DNA of 64,000 nucleotides, from the NCBI GenBank assembly GCA_937996795.1, contig CALKUH010000018.1, positions 1-64,000 of the forward strand. The letters are read 5' to 3'. The stretch comes from an uncultured Verrucomicrobiota bacterium (GTDB taxonomy: Bacteria > Verrucomicrobiota > Kiritimatiellia > CAIVKH01). Positions 24,314 to 32,960 of this stretch are shown here, piece after piece; position 1 is the stretch's first letter, and every line of letters starts with the position of its first letter. The notes beneath the pieces are model-generated. The model made no database searches and was not told the origin of the DNA. It was given only the letters and a program-made list of their open reading frames with translations. Position numbers and translations under genes: made by a program.

Positions 24314-25825
24314 TTGTCCGATCCGGTCCCCAGCGCGACCGCGCGATTGGAAATGCGCGGGGTGGTCAAAAGCTTCGGCGCCACCCGCGCGCTGCGCGGC
24401 GTGGACATCACCATCGCGCCCGGCGAGGTGATGGCGCTGGTCGGCGAAAACGGCGCGGGCAAGAGCACGCTGATGAAGGTGCTCTCCGGCGCCCACCAGC
24501 CGGACGGCGGGACGATGCACCTGGACGGCGCGCCGTACCGGCCCGCGAACCCCTTGCAGGCCCGCGCGGCGGGCGTCGCGATGATCTACCAGGAACTCGC
24601 GCTCGCCCCGCACCTCTCCGTGATGGAGAACATCCTGCTCGGCATCGAATCCACGCGCGGGCCGCTGATGAACTGGCCCGCGATGCGTGCGCGCGCGGCG
24701 GCCGCGTTGAAACAGGTCGGCCTCGAGGACGTGCGCCCGGACCTGCCGCTGCGCCGCCTGTCCATCGCGCACCAGCAATTGGTCGAAATCGCGCGGGCCG
24801 TCGCGCTCGACTGCCGCGTGCTGGTGCTGGATGAGCCGACGAGTTCGCTCACGCGCAAGGACATCGAAAAGCTGTTCGCGCTGATCCGGCAGCTCAAGGC
24901 GCGCGGCATTTCCGTCGTGTACATTTCGCACTTCCTGGAGGAGGTCCGCGAAATTTCCGACCGCTTCACCGTGTTGCGCGACGGCGAGACCGTGGGCGCC
25001 GGCGTCACGAAGGATACGCCCACCGATCGCATCATCGCGCTGATGGTCGGGCGCGAGGTCGCGGAATTGTATCCGCGCAGCGCGCGCACGCCCGGCGAGG
25101 TCCTGCTTGAACTCGACGGGCTCGCGGGACGCGGCAAGCCGGAGTCCGCGTCGCTCGGCCTGCGGCGCGGCGAGGTGCTCGGCATCGCCGGCCTCGTCGG
25201 CGCGGGCCGCACGGAACTGATGCGCGCGGTGTTCGGCCTGGACGCGGTGCGGCGCGGACGCATCCGGATCGGCGCGCACGAAGGCGCCGCCGCGCCCGAC
25301 GTGCGCTGGGGGCAGCGCGTGGGGATGGTCAGCGAGGACCGCAAGAAGGAAGGCCTCGCGGTCCGGCTCAGCATTGCCGACAACCTGACGCTCCCGCGCC
25401 TCGCGGGGTTGGGGCCGTGGCGTCTCGTGACGCCGCGCCGCCAGCGCGCCGCGTGCCGGCCGTGGATCGAAAAGATCCCGATCAAATGCGCCGGCCCGCA
25501 GCAGGCGGTGCAGGGCCTGTCCGGCGGGAACCAGCAGAAGGTCGCGATCGCGCGCCTGCTGCACGCGGATGTGGATGTGCTGTTGCTGGATGAGCCGACG
25601 CGCGGGATCGATGTCGGGTCCAAGGCGCAGATTTACCAGTTGATCGACGAGCTGGCGGGGCAGGGCAAGGCCGTGCTGATGATCAGCAGCTACCTGCCGG
25701 AATTGCTGGGCACCTGCGACCGTATCGCGGTGATGTGCCGCGGGCGGCTGGGCGAGGCCCGTCCGCGCGCCGACTGGAATGAACACCGATTGATGCAGGC
25801 CGCCACGGGCCAGGAGGACTCATGA
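24314..25825 (+). CDS. Sugar ABC transporter, tandem ATPase (RbsA/MglA type)
   Basis: A 503-residue protein with two ATP-binding cassettes. The first has Walker A GENGAGKSTLMK, signature LSIAHQQLVEIARAV and Walker B VLVLDEPTSSLT. The second has the shortened Walker A region GLVGAGRTELMRAVFG, signature GLSGGNQQKVAIARLL and Walker B LLLDEPTRGID. This asymmetric pattern is typical of RbsA/MglA-type importers. The start is TTG at 24314, four bases after the binding-protein stop; ATG 24353 is too far into the fold. It overlaps the permease gene by four bases. Confidence 0.92.
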   Translation: MSDPVPSATARLEMRGVVKSFGATRALRGVDITIAPGEVMALVGENGAGKSTLMKVLSGAHQPDGGTMHLDGAPYRPANPLQARAAGVAMIYQELALAPHLSVMENILLGIESTRGPLMNWPAMRARAAAALKQVGLEDVRPDLPLRRLSIAHQQLVEIARAVALDCRVLVLDEPTSSLTRKDIEKLFALIRQLKARGISVVYISHFLEEVREISDRFTVLRDGETVGAGVTKDTPTDRIIALMVGREVAELYPRSARTPGEVLLELDGLAGRGKPESASLGLRRGEVLGIAGLVGAGRTELMRAVFGLDAVRRGRIRIGAHEGAAAPDVRWGQRVGMVSEDRKKEGLAVRLSIADNLTLPRLAGLGPWRLVTPRRQRAACRPWIEKIPIKCAGPQQAVQGLSGGNQQKVAIARLLHADVDVLLLDEPTRGIDVGSKAQIYQLIDELAGQGKAVLMISSYLPELLGTCDRIAVMCRGRLGEARPRADWNEHRLMQAATGQEDS

Positions 25826-26883
25826 GCACCGCGACCACCCGACCCTCGATTTTCCACGCGCCGTGGGCCGACCTGCTCGGCCGCTTCGTCGCGTTGCTCC
25901 TGGTCTTCGCGTTCTTTGCCGTGATGGTCGAGGACGGGAAATTCTACACGCCGCGCAATCTCGAGACGATCCTGCGCCAGAGCGCCGTGTACGCGACCGC
26001 CGGCCTCGGGGTCACGCTGGTCATCATCACCGCGGGCATCGACCTGTCGATCGGCGCGATGATCGCGCTGTCCGTCGTCACCGTCGCCTCGGTGTTGAAC
26101 CTCGGCGGCGGTGGCGAGGCGGCCACGATCGGCGCGAGCGAGGCGCAGTATCTGGTGTACCAGTACCCCGTGCTGTTGCCCATCGCCGCGGTGCTGGCGG
26201 GGATCGGGGCCGCGACGCTGGCGGGGGCCGTTAACGGCAGTCTCGTGGTCGGCGCGCGGCTGATGCCGTTTATCGTGACGCTCGGCACGATGGGCGTGTT
26301 CCGCGGACTCGCGAAGGGCGTGTCGCACGAACGCGATATTTATCCGCCGGAATCGACGTGGATCGGCTCGTTGATGGACCCGACGCTGACCAGCGCGACG
26401 CGCGGGTGGATGATCCTGCCGCCCGGCGTCTGGATCCTGCTCATCGGCCTGCTCGCGACCGGCTTCCTGCTGCGCTACACGCAGCTCGGCCGCCACATTT
26501 TTGCCGTTGGGTCGAACGAGGAAACCGCGCGGCTGTGCGGCGTGCGCGTGGGGCGGACGAAGCTGATCGTCTACACGCTGTGCGGATTCTTCTGCGGGGT
26601 CGCCGGGTTGATGCAGTTTTCCTACGGCGGCGGCATCGGCCAGCCGACGACTGCGATCAGCTATGAGTTATTCGTCATCGCGGCGGTGATCATCGGCGGC
26701 GCCAGTTTCCTCGGCGGCGAAGGGTCCGTGCTTGGCACCCTGATCGGTTCGCTGATGATCACGATCCTCTACACCGGCGGTAAAATGATGGGCTGGCCCC
26801 AGTGGGTCCAGGAAATGGTCATCGGCGCCATCATCATCGCCGCCGTAGCCCTCGACCGCCTCCGCCACCGCCGCGCCACCTAG
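25822..26883 (+). CDS. Sugar ABC transporter permease (RbsC type)
   Basis: A 353-residue integral membrane protein with roughly eight to ten hydrophobic spans and the BPD_transp_2 signature: GVTLVIITAGIDLSIGAMIALS near residue 65 and FAVGSNEETARLCGVRVGRTKLIVYTL-type EAA loop near 225-250. It forms the channel for the importer encoded by the two preceding genes. The C-terminus has RLRHRRAT as a positively charged cytosolic tail. It is the last gene of the sugar operon. No rho-independent terminator is visible in the 49 bp that follow. Confidence 0.92.
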   Translation: MSTATTRPSIFHAPWADLLGRFVALLLVFAFFAVMVEDGKFYTPRNLETILRQSAVYATAGLGVTLVIITAGIDLSIGAMIALSVVTVASVLNLGGGGEAATIGASEAQYLVYQYPVLLPIAAVLAGIGAATLAGAVNGSLVVGARLMPFIVTLGTMGVFRGLAKGVSHERDIYPPESTWIGSLMDPTLTSATRGWMILPPGVWILLIGLLATGFLLRYTQLGRHIFAVGSNEETARLCGVRVGRTKLIVYTLCGFFCGVAGLMQFSYGGGIGQPTTAISYELFVIAAVIIGGASFLGGEGSVLGTLIGSLMITILYTGGKMMGWPQWVQEMVIGAIIIAAVALDRLRHRRAT

Positions 26884-26932
26884 AGCGGTGGCGGGGCGGC
26901 GGGTGTAGAGACGTGTGACCTTTGAGGATTCA

Positions 26933-27442
26933 TCAGGAGTCGAGTGCCCGAATCTGTCGGATGAACTCCGCAAGAATTGTCGAGTTGATGTGGTGAGAAT
27001 TGATGCGGTTGATTTCTTGGGCAGTCTTTATCGCTCGCGTTGCAGATAGATCACCGCGTCTATGGGCCAGTAGCATGGCTTCGAGCCCCCAAATAGGGCG
27101 AACACCCACCTCCTGACAGCGCCGTCGCAGGCAGTGGTCATTTGTCAGGCATCCCCATTTTCGCTGCCGCGCGATAGCCAGGCAGAGTTTGTCGCGACCA
27201 GAAAGGGGGCCACCCCGAATGGCTGCCTCCACCAGTTCTTCCACTGTTGGAATGCACAATTGCAGGCCAATTCGCCGCGCCTCAGAAAAAGTTAATGCTT
27301 CGACCTCGTACAGAACATCTTGAGCTACGTGAAGTGTCGCGAAGGATTTTGCCAATATGGACAAGACCTCTACATCAGCCTCCGCGAAGTCAATGAGCAC
27401 GCTGGCGTCACTGATCAAAGAGGCTGGCAGGTCATCAATCAT
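26933..27442 (-). CDS. PIN-like domain protein, probable toxin or RNase
   Basis: A 169-residue protein with the acidic pattern of PIN nucleases: Asp in LISDASVLIDFAEAD, Glu in VLYEVEALTF and Asp in GRDKLCLAIARQ. A final Asp lies in GCLTNDHCLRRRC. PIN proteins are magnesium-dependent RNases and many are toxins. Its gene starts 3 bp after the XRE-ImmA gene, so the two form a unit in which the upstream protein is the likely regulator or antitoxin. Base composition is lower in GC than the sugar operon, and this is where the accessory stretch begins. Confidence 0.75.
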   Translation of the reverse strand: MIDDLPASLISDASVLIDFAEADVEVLSILAKSFATLHVAQDVLYEVEALTFSEARRIGLQLCIPTVEELVEAAIRGGPLSGRDKLCLAIARQRKWGCLTNDHCLRRRCQEVGVRPIWGLEAMLLAHRRGDLSATRAIKTAQEINRINSHHINSTILAEFIRQIRALDS

Positions 27443-27445
27443 CTC

Positions 27446-28546
27446 TTACCGCGCCGCACTCCAGGAATCAATGCGCGCCCGCATTTCTTTCAGGGATATG
27501 CCCAGGATTTCGGCCGCGCGGTCAGTGCTGATCTTCTCGAGTTCCCATGCTTTGCGGACGAGGAGATCAAGTCGATCTTCACGAAAGTCCGGCTCTGCGA
27601 GTGGAAAGGGATCGCTCTTCGGCGGGACTTTTTTGCCATAACGTTGTTCATAGAGATCCCTGAAGCGGTCCATGATATCCCTGTCCGCACCGTGCTCCTC
27701 AATTAAGCGACGCAATACAGTGAGGTAGCTGACGAGAAAGTGCCGCTTGATTTTGAGTACACGGTCAACGAAGTGAAGTCCCGCATACTCTTCCCACTTT
27801 TCCTCGAAAGCTTTTTTCGGCATGAGTAAGTATGACGCGAACTGGTTCGCTTCTTTCTCTTCATTTACGTCCGGGGATTCTTCCGCGAATTCACCGGTAT
27901 AGCTATCCGGATGCATGAGCAGATGACCCAACTCGTGAGCGGTTGAGAATATCTGCCGTTCCACGGGAATCTCCGGGCGCACATTGATGACTATCGCGGG
28001 CCCTTGGTCGGCCTCGCCCACCGACAAGCCGAAAAAGATATCGGAACGGGAGGAGGTGAGCATCAGCTTGATCCCTGCATCCTCAATGGCGTCGCAGATA
28101 TCATTAATTGGCGCGTCAGCAGGGATATGCATGTCGGTGCGTGCCCGCTCTGCCATTCGACGAGGGTTCGATTCCCCCCCGACCAACCCCTTGAGTTTAT
28201 TTACGGGACGAAGGCCCAGCTCCTCCTCCAATTCGTTAAAATCCTGCAACCAAATCGCCACGCGGTGGACGATCTCTTCCCGTTCAGCCTCCTGCTGTGC
28301 ACTTTTCGCTTTGTTGGAGCGAAAACGGAGGGTTGCCAGACGGGGTACCTCGCGAAACAGCTCAATAGAGGACACGCCCAACGCCCCGGCCAGTCGCTGA
28401 ATATTGCCTTCGCGCGGTACCGCAGCGCCGGTTTCTATCGCCCGGTATGCATTGCGGCTGATGCCGGCCTTTTGTGCCAGCTCTCCCTGATTGAGGCCGT
28501 TCAGCGCGCGCAAGCGACGCAAGTTGCTGGATACATTTTCGATCAT
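27446..28546 (-). CDS. XRE helix-turn-helix plus ImmA/IrrE metalloprotease
   Basis: A 366-residue two-domain protein. Residues 1-60 are an XRE-type helix-turn-helix (LRALNGLNQGELAQKAGISR, then AYRAIETGAAVP). Residues about 150-260 are an ImmA/IrrE zinc peptidase with the HExxH motif in FSTAHELGHLLMHP and a downstream Glu in NEEKEANQFASYLLMP. Such proteins cleave or sense a partner repressor on stress or phage induction. The tail (290-366) is helical. Overlap in expression with the PIN gene suggests it controls that toxin. Confidence 0.88.
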   Translation of the reverse strand: MIENVSSNLRRLRALNGLNQGELAQKAGISRNAYRAIETGAAVPREGNIQRLAGALGVSSIELFREVPRLATLRFRSNKAKSAQQEAEREEIVHRVAIWLQDFNELEEELGLRPVNKLKGLVGGESNPRRMAERARTDMHIPADAPINDICDAIEDAGIKLMLTSSRSDIFFGLSVGEADQGPAIVINVRPEIPVERQIFSTAHELGHLLMHPDSYTGEFAEESPDVNEEKEANQFASYLLMPKKAFEEKWEEYAGLHFVDRVLKIKRHFLVSYLTVLRRLIEEHGADRDIMDRFRDLYEQRYGKKVPPKSDPFPLAEPDFREDRLDLLVRKAWELEKISTDRAAEILGISLKEMRARIDSWSAAR

Positions 28547-28600
28547 ATTGGCCCTCCGTCATCTAGTGTGTGCGCTTGGATATTCCTCCTTCCTTTTGGG

Positions 28601-28918
28601 CTAACGAAGCTGATTGTTCAGGGTTGGTTGAAGATTTCGGATCAACATGCGTTCCCACAGGTCCCGGGTCGCCTGTAGTGGCACTACCCTCGCATGAACG
28701 TGGGTAGCCCCAAGTCGAGCTGCATGTGCCCACTCCTCGTGATTAGCAAATCTCGCTGAAAAATCTTTTGCCTGACCAACATACAAAGGAATCCAGCCTT
28801 TAGTGGTTCGGTAGGTGAATATGTACAAGCCCGAGACCTTGTTCCACGTTGTCCCGTCGCCGTACACGGTAAACTCAAGACTTTCCCCATTTCCAAGCGG
28901 CCATGAGCAAGTAGTCAT
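28601..28918 (-). CDS. GIY-YIG-like nuclease domain protein
   Basis: A 105-residue single-domain protein. The GIY-YIG pattern appears as SGLYIFTYRT then WIPLYVGQAKDFSARF. The conserved basic residue lies in this helix, and the metal-ligand region is near ATRDLWERMLIRNLQPTLN, where the Glu precedes the final Asn. Small proteins of this kind are found alone in many accessory regions and their substrate is unknown. It has its own promoter (TTGACA/TATTCT, reading minus from 28992) in the palindrome shared with the divergent DUF2188 gene. Confidence 0.75.
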   Translation of the reverse strand: MTTCSWPLGNGESLEFTVYGDGTTWNKVSGLYIFTYRTTKGWIPLYVGQAKDFSARFANHEEWAHAARLGATHVHARVVPLQATRDLWERMLIRNLQPTLNNQLR

Positions 28919-28963
28919 TGCAATTTTCCTTTCTCTCTTCGGATTGAAATCTTGATCTGGAGA

Positions 28964-29040
28964 AAGAATAACCCAGGCCTGTCGGTTGTCAATATCATCG
29001 TATTAATAAAATTGACAAGTTTTGAGCGGTTACCTAGGCT
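28964..29040. promoter_or_regulatory. Divergent promoters sharing a palindrome
   Basis: TTGTCAAT (28986-28993) and ATTGACAA (29011-29018) are perfect 8-bp arms around an A/T-rich centre. Each arm carries a TTGACA -35. On the minus strand it pairs with TATTCT after 16 bases and drives the GIY-YIG gene. On the plus strand it pairs with TAGGCT at 29035-29040 and drives the DUF2188 gene. A regulator bound to the palindrome would block both. Confidence 0.5.
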
Positions 29041-29049
29041 CACCAACGT

Positions 29050-29085
29050 AAAAAAACCTCCGGGCGTTTCGAGCACCCGGAGGTT
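29050..29085 (-). terminator. Stem-loop with U-run on the minus strand
   Basis: AACCTCCGGG (29055-29064) pairs with CCCGGAGGTT (29076-29085). Read on the minus strand it ends in seven T residues, a classic intrinsic terminator. No minus-strand gene lies just upstream, so it may end an antisense RNA. On the plus strand it is a hairpin in the leader of the DUF2188 gene. Confidence 0.45.
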
Positions 29086-29206
29086 GGCTCCGAAATTCAA
29101 GGGAAGCTCGGAGCGCTTGGCCTAATGGCCCGTTAGAATGGCAGATTTGTATCCGCCGACTGGTCGTGCCGTCAAGCAAGAGGCTCCCGGAAAGGAGGTG
29201 TAGAAA

Positions 29207-29443
29207 ATGAGCAATCGTATCGTATTTAGACAGGCTCCACGCGAGTGGGTGAACAAACGTACCGACGCCGACCGCGCCGGAAGCGTTCACCCTACGCAGA
29301 GTGCTGCTGAACGTACGGCGCGGAACATGCTTCGGCAGTCTGGCGGCGGTGAGTTAATCACCAAAGGCTTGGACGGCAGAATTCGCAGCAAAGACACGAT
29401 CGCGCCAGGAAATGAATCCCGCCGACGTGACTACGAACATTAA
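29207..29443 (+). CDS. Small DUF2188-like protein
   Basis: A 78-residue basic protein. NRIVFRQAPREWVNKRTDAD, then SAAERTARNMLRQSGGGELI and TKGLDGRIRSKDTI follow the DUF2188 pattern (viability-neutral small proteins whose role is unknown). A very strong ribosome-binding site AAAGGAGGTG precedes ATG 29207, and a perfect terminator follows the stop, so it is a compact one-gene transcript that may be well expressed. Confidence 0.8.
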   Translation: MSNRIVFRQAPREWVNKRTDADRAGSVHPTQSAAERTARNMLRQSGGGELITKGLDGRIRSKDTIAPGNESRRRDYEH

Positions 29444-29461
29444 GCAGATGCAGTGCGGGGG

Positions 29462-29495
29462 GGGGCGCGAGTGATGAACTCGCGCCCCTTTTTTT
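29462..29495 (+). terminator. Intrinsic terminator of the DUF2188 gene
   Basis: GGGGCGCGAGT (29462-29472) and ACTCGCGCCCC (29478-29488) form a perfect 11-bp stem with a 5-base loop followed by seven T residues. It begins 18 bases after the stop codon. Confidence 0.9.
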
Positions 29496-29519
29496 ATCGC
29501 CCAACTAAATGCTAAAGAT

Positions 29520-29687
29520 TGCATTTCCTCCGGCGACCCCGGCTTCGGCAACCTCATCGTCCAGGGCGACAACTTGCTTGCCCTCAAGGCCCTCCTCCCG
29601 TATTACGCCGGCCAGGTCAAATGCATCTACATCGACCCGCCCTACAACACTGGCAAAGAAGGATGGGTCTATAGCCTGTCACTTTGA
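29520..29687 (+). pseudogene. Fragment of a type III/beta-class DNA adenine methylase
   Basis: An uninterrupted frame of about 55 codons reads GDPGFGNLIVQGDNLLALKA, LLPYYAGQVKC and YIDPPYNTGKEGW, then runs into unrelated sequence and a stop at 29685. This is the N-terminal motif of Mod-type methylases, including the catalytic DPPY. No start codon is in frame and the other 90 percent of the gene is missing, so it is a relic of a lost restriction-modification locus. Confidence 0.8.
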
Positions 29688-29739
29688 ACTGCCACCGCTG
29701 CGTATTCCGTAACCCCTGACGAAAGCCTCCGCCGGGCCG

Positions 29740-30999
29740 TCAGCTCCTGATCCGGCCGCGCGCGTCCACCCACTGCATCACGTCGGCGGCGGGGCGGCCG
29801 GCGCGGAGGAGGTTGGCCATCAGCTTCATGGGGGCGTCGATGTGGGTGAAGAAGCGCTTGTAGGCGGCGCACAGGTAGTTCAGGCCGGGCTCGCCGTCGG
29901 GCGTTTTGATGAAGCGGTGCTTGGGGCACTCGCCGTGGCAGGCGAAGCGGACGGGGCATTCGCGGCAGTAGCGCGGCAGTGAATCCTTCTTGTCCTGGCC
30001 GAATTTGCGCTGCTGCGCGCTGTCCACCATGTCGCCGAGCGACTGGTTCATCAGGTTGCCGAGCTTGTACTGCGGATAGACGTAGTGGTCGCAGGAATAG
30101 AGGTCGCCGTTGTGTTCCAGCGCGAGTGCGCGGCCGCAGGTCTCGCTGAACACACACAAGCTGCCGCCCATGCCCATCCAGTTGCCGAGCGCCACATCGA
30201 ACAGTTGCACGAACACGGCGCCGACATCCTTCTTCACCCACTCGTCGAAAATCGTCGTGAGAAACTCGCCGTATGTCTCCGCCTCGACGCTCCAGCTGGT
30301 GACCGGGGATTCGGGGGCCGGCGCGCCGGGCTCCGGGGGCGTCGCGAGGTCGAGGCCGAGCGTGCGCGCGGTGTCGTCGCGCCGCCGCTCGACGAGCGGG
30401 ATGAACTGGATGAAGCCGGAGCCCGTTTCCTTGAGGAACCGATACACCTCCAGCGGGTGCTGCGAGTTCTTGCGGTTGACGACGGTGAGGGTGTTGAACG
30501 TGACGGCGTGTTTCTTGAGCAGTTTCAGGCCGCGCATCACCAGATCGAACGTCGGCTTCTGCCGCTTGTCCACGCGATAGGCGTCGTGCAGCGCGCGGGG
30601 GCCGTCAATGCTGAGGCCGACGAGGAAGTCGTGCTGCTTGAGGAACGCGCACCACTCGTCGTCGAGCAGCGTGCCGTTGGTCTGGATCGCGTTGGTGATG
30701 CGTTTGCCGCCGGCGTGCTTCGCCTGCAGTTCAACGATCGTGCGGAAGTAGTCCACGCCGAGCATCGTCGGCTCGCCGCCCTGCCACGCGAAGCCGATCT
30801 CCGGCGCATCCTGTTGCTGGATGTACTGCCGGATGTAGGACTCCAGCACGTCGTCCGGCATGCGGAACTTTTCGGTCGGCGGGAACAGCTTCTCCTTTTC
30901 GAGGTAGAAGCAGTATTTGCAGTCGAGGTTGCAAATCGGCCCCACCGGCTTGGTCATCACATGGAACGGCAGGCGCGGCCTGGGGAGTGGATTCGGCAT
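29740..30999 (-). CDS. Radical SAM anaerobic sulfatase-maturase-like enzyme
   Basis: A 419-residue radical SAM enzyme. The iron-sulfur cluster motif is CNLDCKYCFYLEK near residue 25, and the family block WQGGEPTMLGVDYFR is near 80. The C-terminal SPASM region has cysteines in CGRALALEHNGDLYSCDHYV, CRECPVRFACHGECPKHR and YLCAAYKRFF. These match anSME, which converts a cysteine or serine of sulfatases to formylglycine without oxygen. No sulfatase gene is in the window, so its clients lie elsewhere. ATG 30999 (MPNPLPRP) is preferred. Its gene lies 42 bp downstream of the sugar permease and may be co-transcribed. Confidence 0.9.
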   Translation of the reverse strand: MPNPLPRPRLPFHVMTKPVGPICNLDCKYCFYLEKEKLFPPTEKFRMPDDVLESYIRQYIQQQDAPEIGFAWQGGEPTMLGVDYFRTIVELQAKHAGGKRITNAIQTNGTLLDDEWCAFLKQHDFLVGLSIDGPRALHDAYRVDKRQKPTFDLVMRGLKLLKKHAVTFNTLTVVNRKNSQHPLEVYRFLKETGSGFIQFIPLVERRRDDTARTLGLDLATPPEPGAPAPESPVTSWSVEAETYGEFLTTIFDEWVKKDVGAVFVQLFDVALGNWMGMGGSLCVFSETCGRALALEHNGDLYSCDHYVYPQYKLGNLMNQSLGDMVDSAQQRKFGQDKKDSLPRYCRECPVRFACHGECPKHRFIKTPDGEPGLNYLCAAYKRFFTHIDAPMKLMANLLRAGRPAADVMQWVDARGRIRS

Positions 31000-31041
31000 G
31001 GATGGAAAATACGCGCAGCGTCCGCCGTTGTCCACGCGGCG

Positions 31042-32958
31042 CTACTTCTCCACCGGGACCACGATGCCGCGCATGATGACGTTCTGGCAGAGGGTGAAGA
31101 TCACCAGCGTGGGGATCGCGGCGAGCAGCAGGGAGGCGTACACGACGCCGGGTCCGCTGTATTGCTGCAACTGGTAGAGCCACGGCATCAGCGTCCACAT
31201 CTTCGGGTCCTGGCAGATCAACAGCGCGAACATGAAGTTGCTGTAGGCGTGGGTGAAGGCGTTGAGCGCGATGACGGCGAGGATCGGCTTGCTCAGGCTC
31301 ATCGTGATCGTCCAGAAAATGCGGAACTCGCCCGCGCCGTCCATCTCCGCGCTTTCATACAGCTCGCGTGGCAGTGAATCGAAGAAGCCCTTGAGCAGGA
31401 AAATGGCGTAGCCGTTCGCGAGGCCCGGCAACACCAGCGCCCAGAAGGTGTTCAGCAGGTCGAAGTTCCGCAGCAGCAGGAAGACCGGGATCTGCGTGAC
31501 CATCGGCGGGAACGCCATCGTCAGCATCAGGAAGAGCAGCACCTTGTAGGTGAACGGCGGGCGGTAGCGGCTCAGCGCGTAGGCGGCGAGCGGATTCACC
31601 AGCAGCGCCGCGAGCACCGCCAGCGCGCAGTAGATGGCGGTGTTCGCCAGTCCGCGTCCGTGGCGCCCGAGATAGTCCCACACGGTCACGAAATTCCGCG
31701 TGAGGAACTCGCGGCGCCAGCCGGCGCGCGCATGGTCGAACGCCTGCGCGTGGAACGCCTGTTGCGGCAGCGTCACCTGCGCCCAGTCGCCAAAGGCCGT
31801 GCCCCACGCCCGGTTGAGGGCGTCGAGCGAGGCGAACTGCGCTTGCAGGTATGCGCGGAACCGCTGTTCCAGGGAATCGATGCGGATCTGTTCGTTCGGG
31901 AGTTTGTGCACCACGCCGTCCGCCGGGTTGCGCCAGCCCTGCACAAAGGCGTCCCAATCGGAGAGCGGCAATCCTTCCGCCGATCCACCATCCGGCAGCG
32001 GAATGTCGCGCCACTCCGCATGCGTGGTGCCATGGGCCCGGTTGAGGGCGTCGAGCGACGTGTACTTGGCCGCGAGATAGGCCCGGTACGCCGACGCCGC
32101 CTCCGGGTCGGCCCGGAGCCACTGGTGATTGACGATCACGCGGGCGAAGGACTCCCAGTCCGCGCGCTCCGCCTCCGTGCGTCCCGGGCCGGACGGATAC
32201 GTGGCGTCGAGCCGCACCTCGTCCCACGACGTGTAGGCCGTGCCGTGGCTCGTGTTGTAGCTCGCGAGGTCGCGCGTGTAGCGGCCCATCAGGAAGACGT
32301 TGCGGTAGAACCCCTCGACGCTGAAGTAGACCCGGTGTTCCACGGGCTGCGCCTCCTTGAAGGCGTTCCATTCGCGGGTGAACGGCGTGTCGGTGATGGT
32401 CGCGCGGCGGACGAGATAATCCTCCGGGGTGAGCGCGATGGCGTACCACGACGCATAGGTCGTCTGCAGCGCTCGGTTCAAGGCCGCGAGGTCGCCGTTG
32501 AACCGCTCCTCCAGATGGCGCTTCCACGCGCGCAGCAGAAGCGGCTGTGCGCCGCGCGAGGCGGGGGTTCGCGTGTGGCCGAGGCTGTAGGTGGACGGCG
32601 GCAGCGGCGTGTCGCGCAGGAACGCATCCCACGCCGCGACCCAGGCCGGCACCGCCGGTTCCGGGGGCGCGAGGTGCGCGAACGAGGGCGCGGTGTGCGC
32701 GTAGCTGCTGTGCAGGTGCGCCAGCGTCTCGTTGAACAACCCCTCGGCGAATTTCTGGTAGAGCGCGGTCCGGTCGTGCAGGAACGCGGGGATGACGCGA
32801 TGCGTCGGCGCGTCCACCGCGCTCTTCGTGCTGCCCGACAGCATCAGCAGGAACGGATGGATCATCGTCACCGCGCCGGTGAACAGCGCCGCGTACATCG
32901 CCGCGATCAACACGCGCGTGCGCCAGTGCCGCCGGCCTATGGGGGAGATGATGGGCAT
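31042..32958 (-). CDS. ABC sugar permease (MalG type) with a large extracytoplasmic insertion
   Basis: A 638-residue protein against the usual 280 or so. TM1 (about 15-38) is followed by roughly 390 residues outside the membrane, then a normal MalG-like five-span core (about 440-638) with the EAA loop ELYESAEMDGAGEFRIFWTI. The insertion holds four repeats spaced 66-78 residues apart: ALNRALQTTYASW (about 155), SYNTSHGTAYTSW (about 233), ALNRAHGTTHAEW (about 299) and ALNRAWGTAFGDW (about 376). The pattern resembles a segment of GH42-type glycosidases. It partners the fused binding-protein/permease encoded upstream; the ATPase is not in the window. Confidence 0.85.
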   Translation of the reverse strand: MPIISPIGRRHWRTRVLIAAMYAALFTGAVTMIHPFLLMLSGSTKSAVDAPTHRVIPAFLHDRTALYQKFAEGLFNETLAHLHSSYAHTAPSFAHLAPPEPAVPAWVAAWDAFLRDTPLPPSTYSLGHTRTPASRGAQPLLLRAWKRHLEERFNGDLAALNRALQTTYASWYAIALTPEDYLVRRATITDTPFTREWNAFKEAQPVEHRVYFSVEGFYRNVFLMGRYTRDLASYNTSHGTAYTSWDEVRLDATYPSGPGRTEAERADWESFARVIVNHQWLRADPEAASAYRAYLAAKYTSLDALNRAHGTTHAEWRDIPLPDGGSAEGLPLSDWDAFVQGWRNPADGVVHKLPNEQIRIDSLEQRFRAYLQAQFASLDALNRAWGTAFGDWAQVTLPQQAFHAQAFDHARAGWRREFLTRNFVTVWDYLGRHGRGLANTAIYCALAVLAALLVNPLAAYALSRYRPPFTYKVLLFLMLTMAFPPMVTQIPVFLLLRNFDLLNTFWALVLPGLANGYAIFLLKGFFDSLPRELYESAEMDGAGEFRIFWTITMSLSKPILAVIALNAFTHAYSNFMFALLICQDPKMWTLMPWLYQLQQYSGPGVVYASLLLAAIPTLVIFTLCQNVIMRGIVVPVEK

Positions 32959-32960
32959 TG

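Noticed and set aside
29740..30999. Peptide-modifying SPASM enzyme with a RiPP precursor
   Set aside because: The sequence follows sulfatase maturases closely, and no small precursor gene was found beside it.
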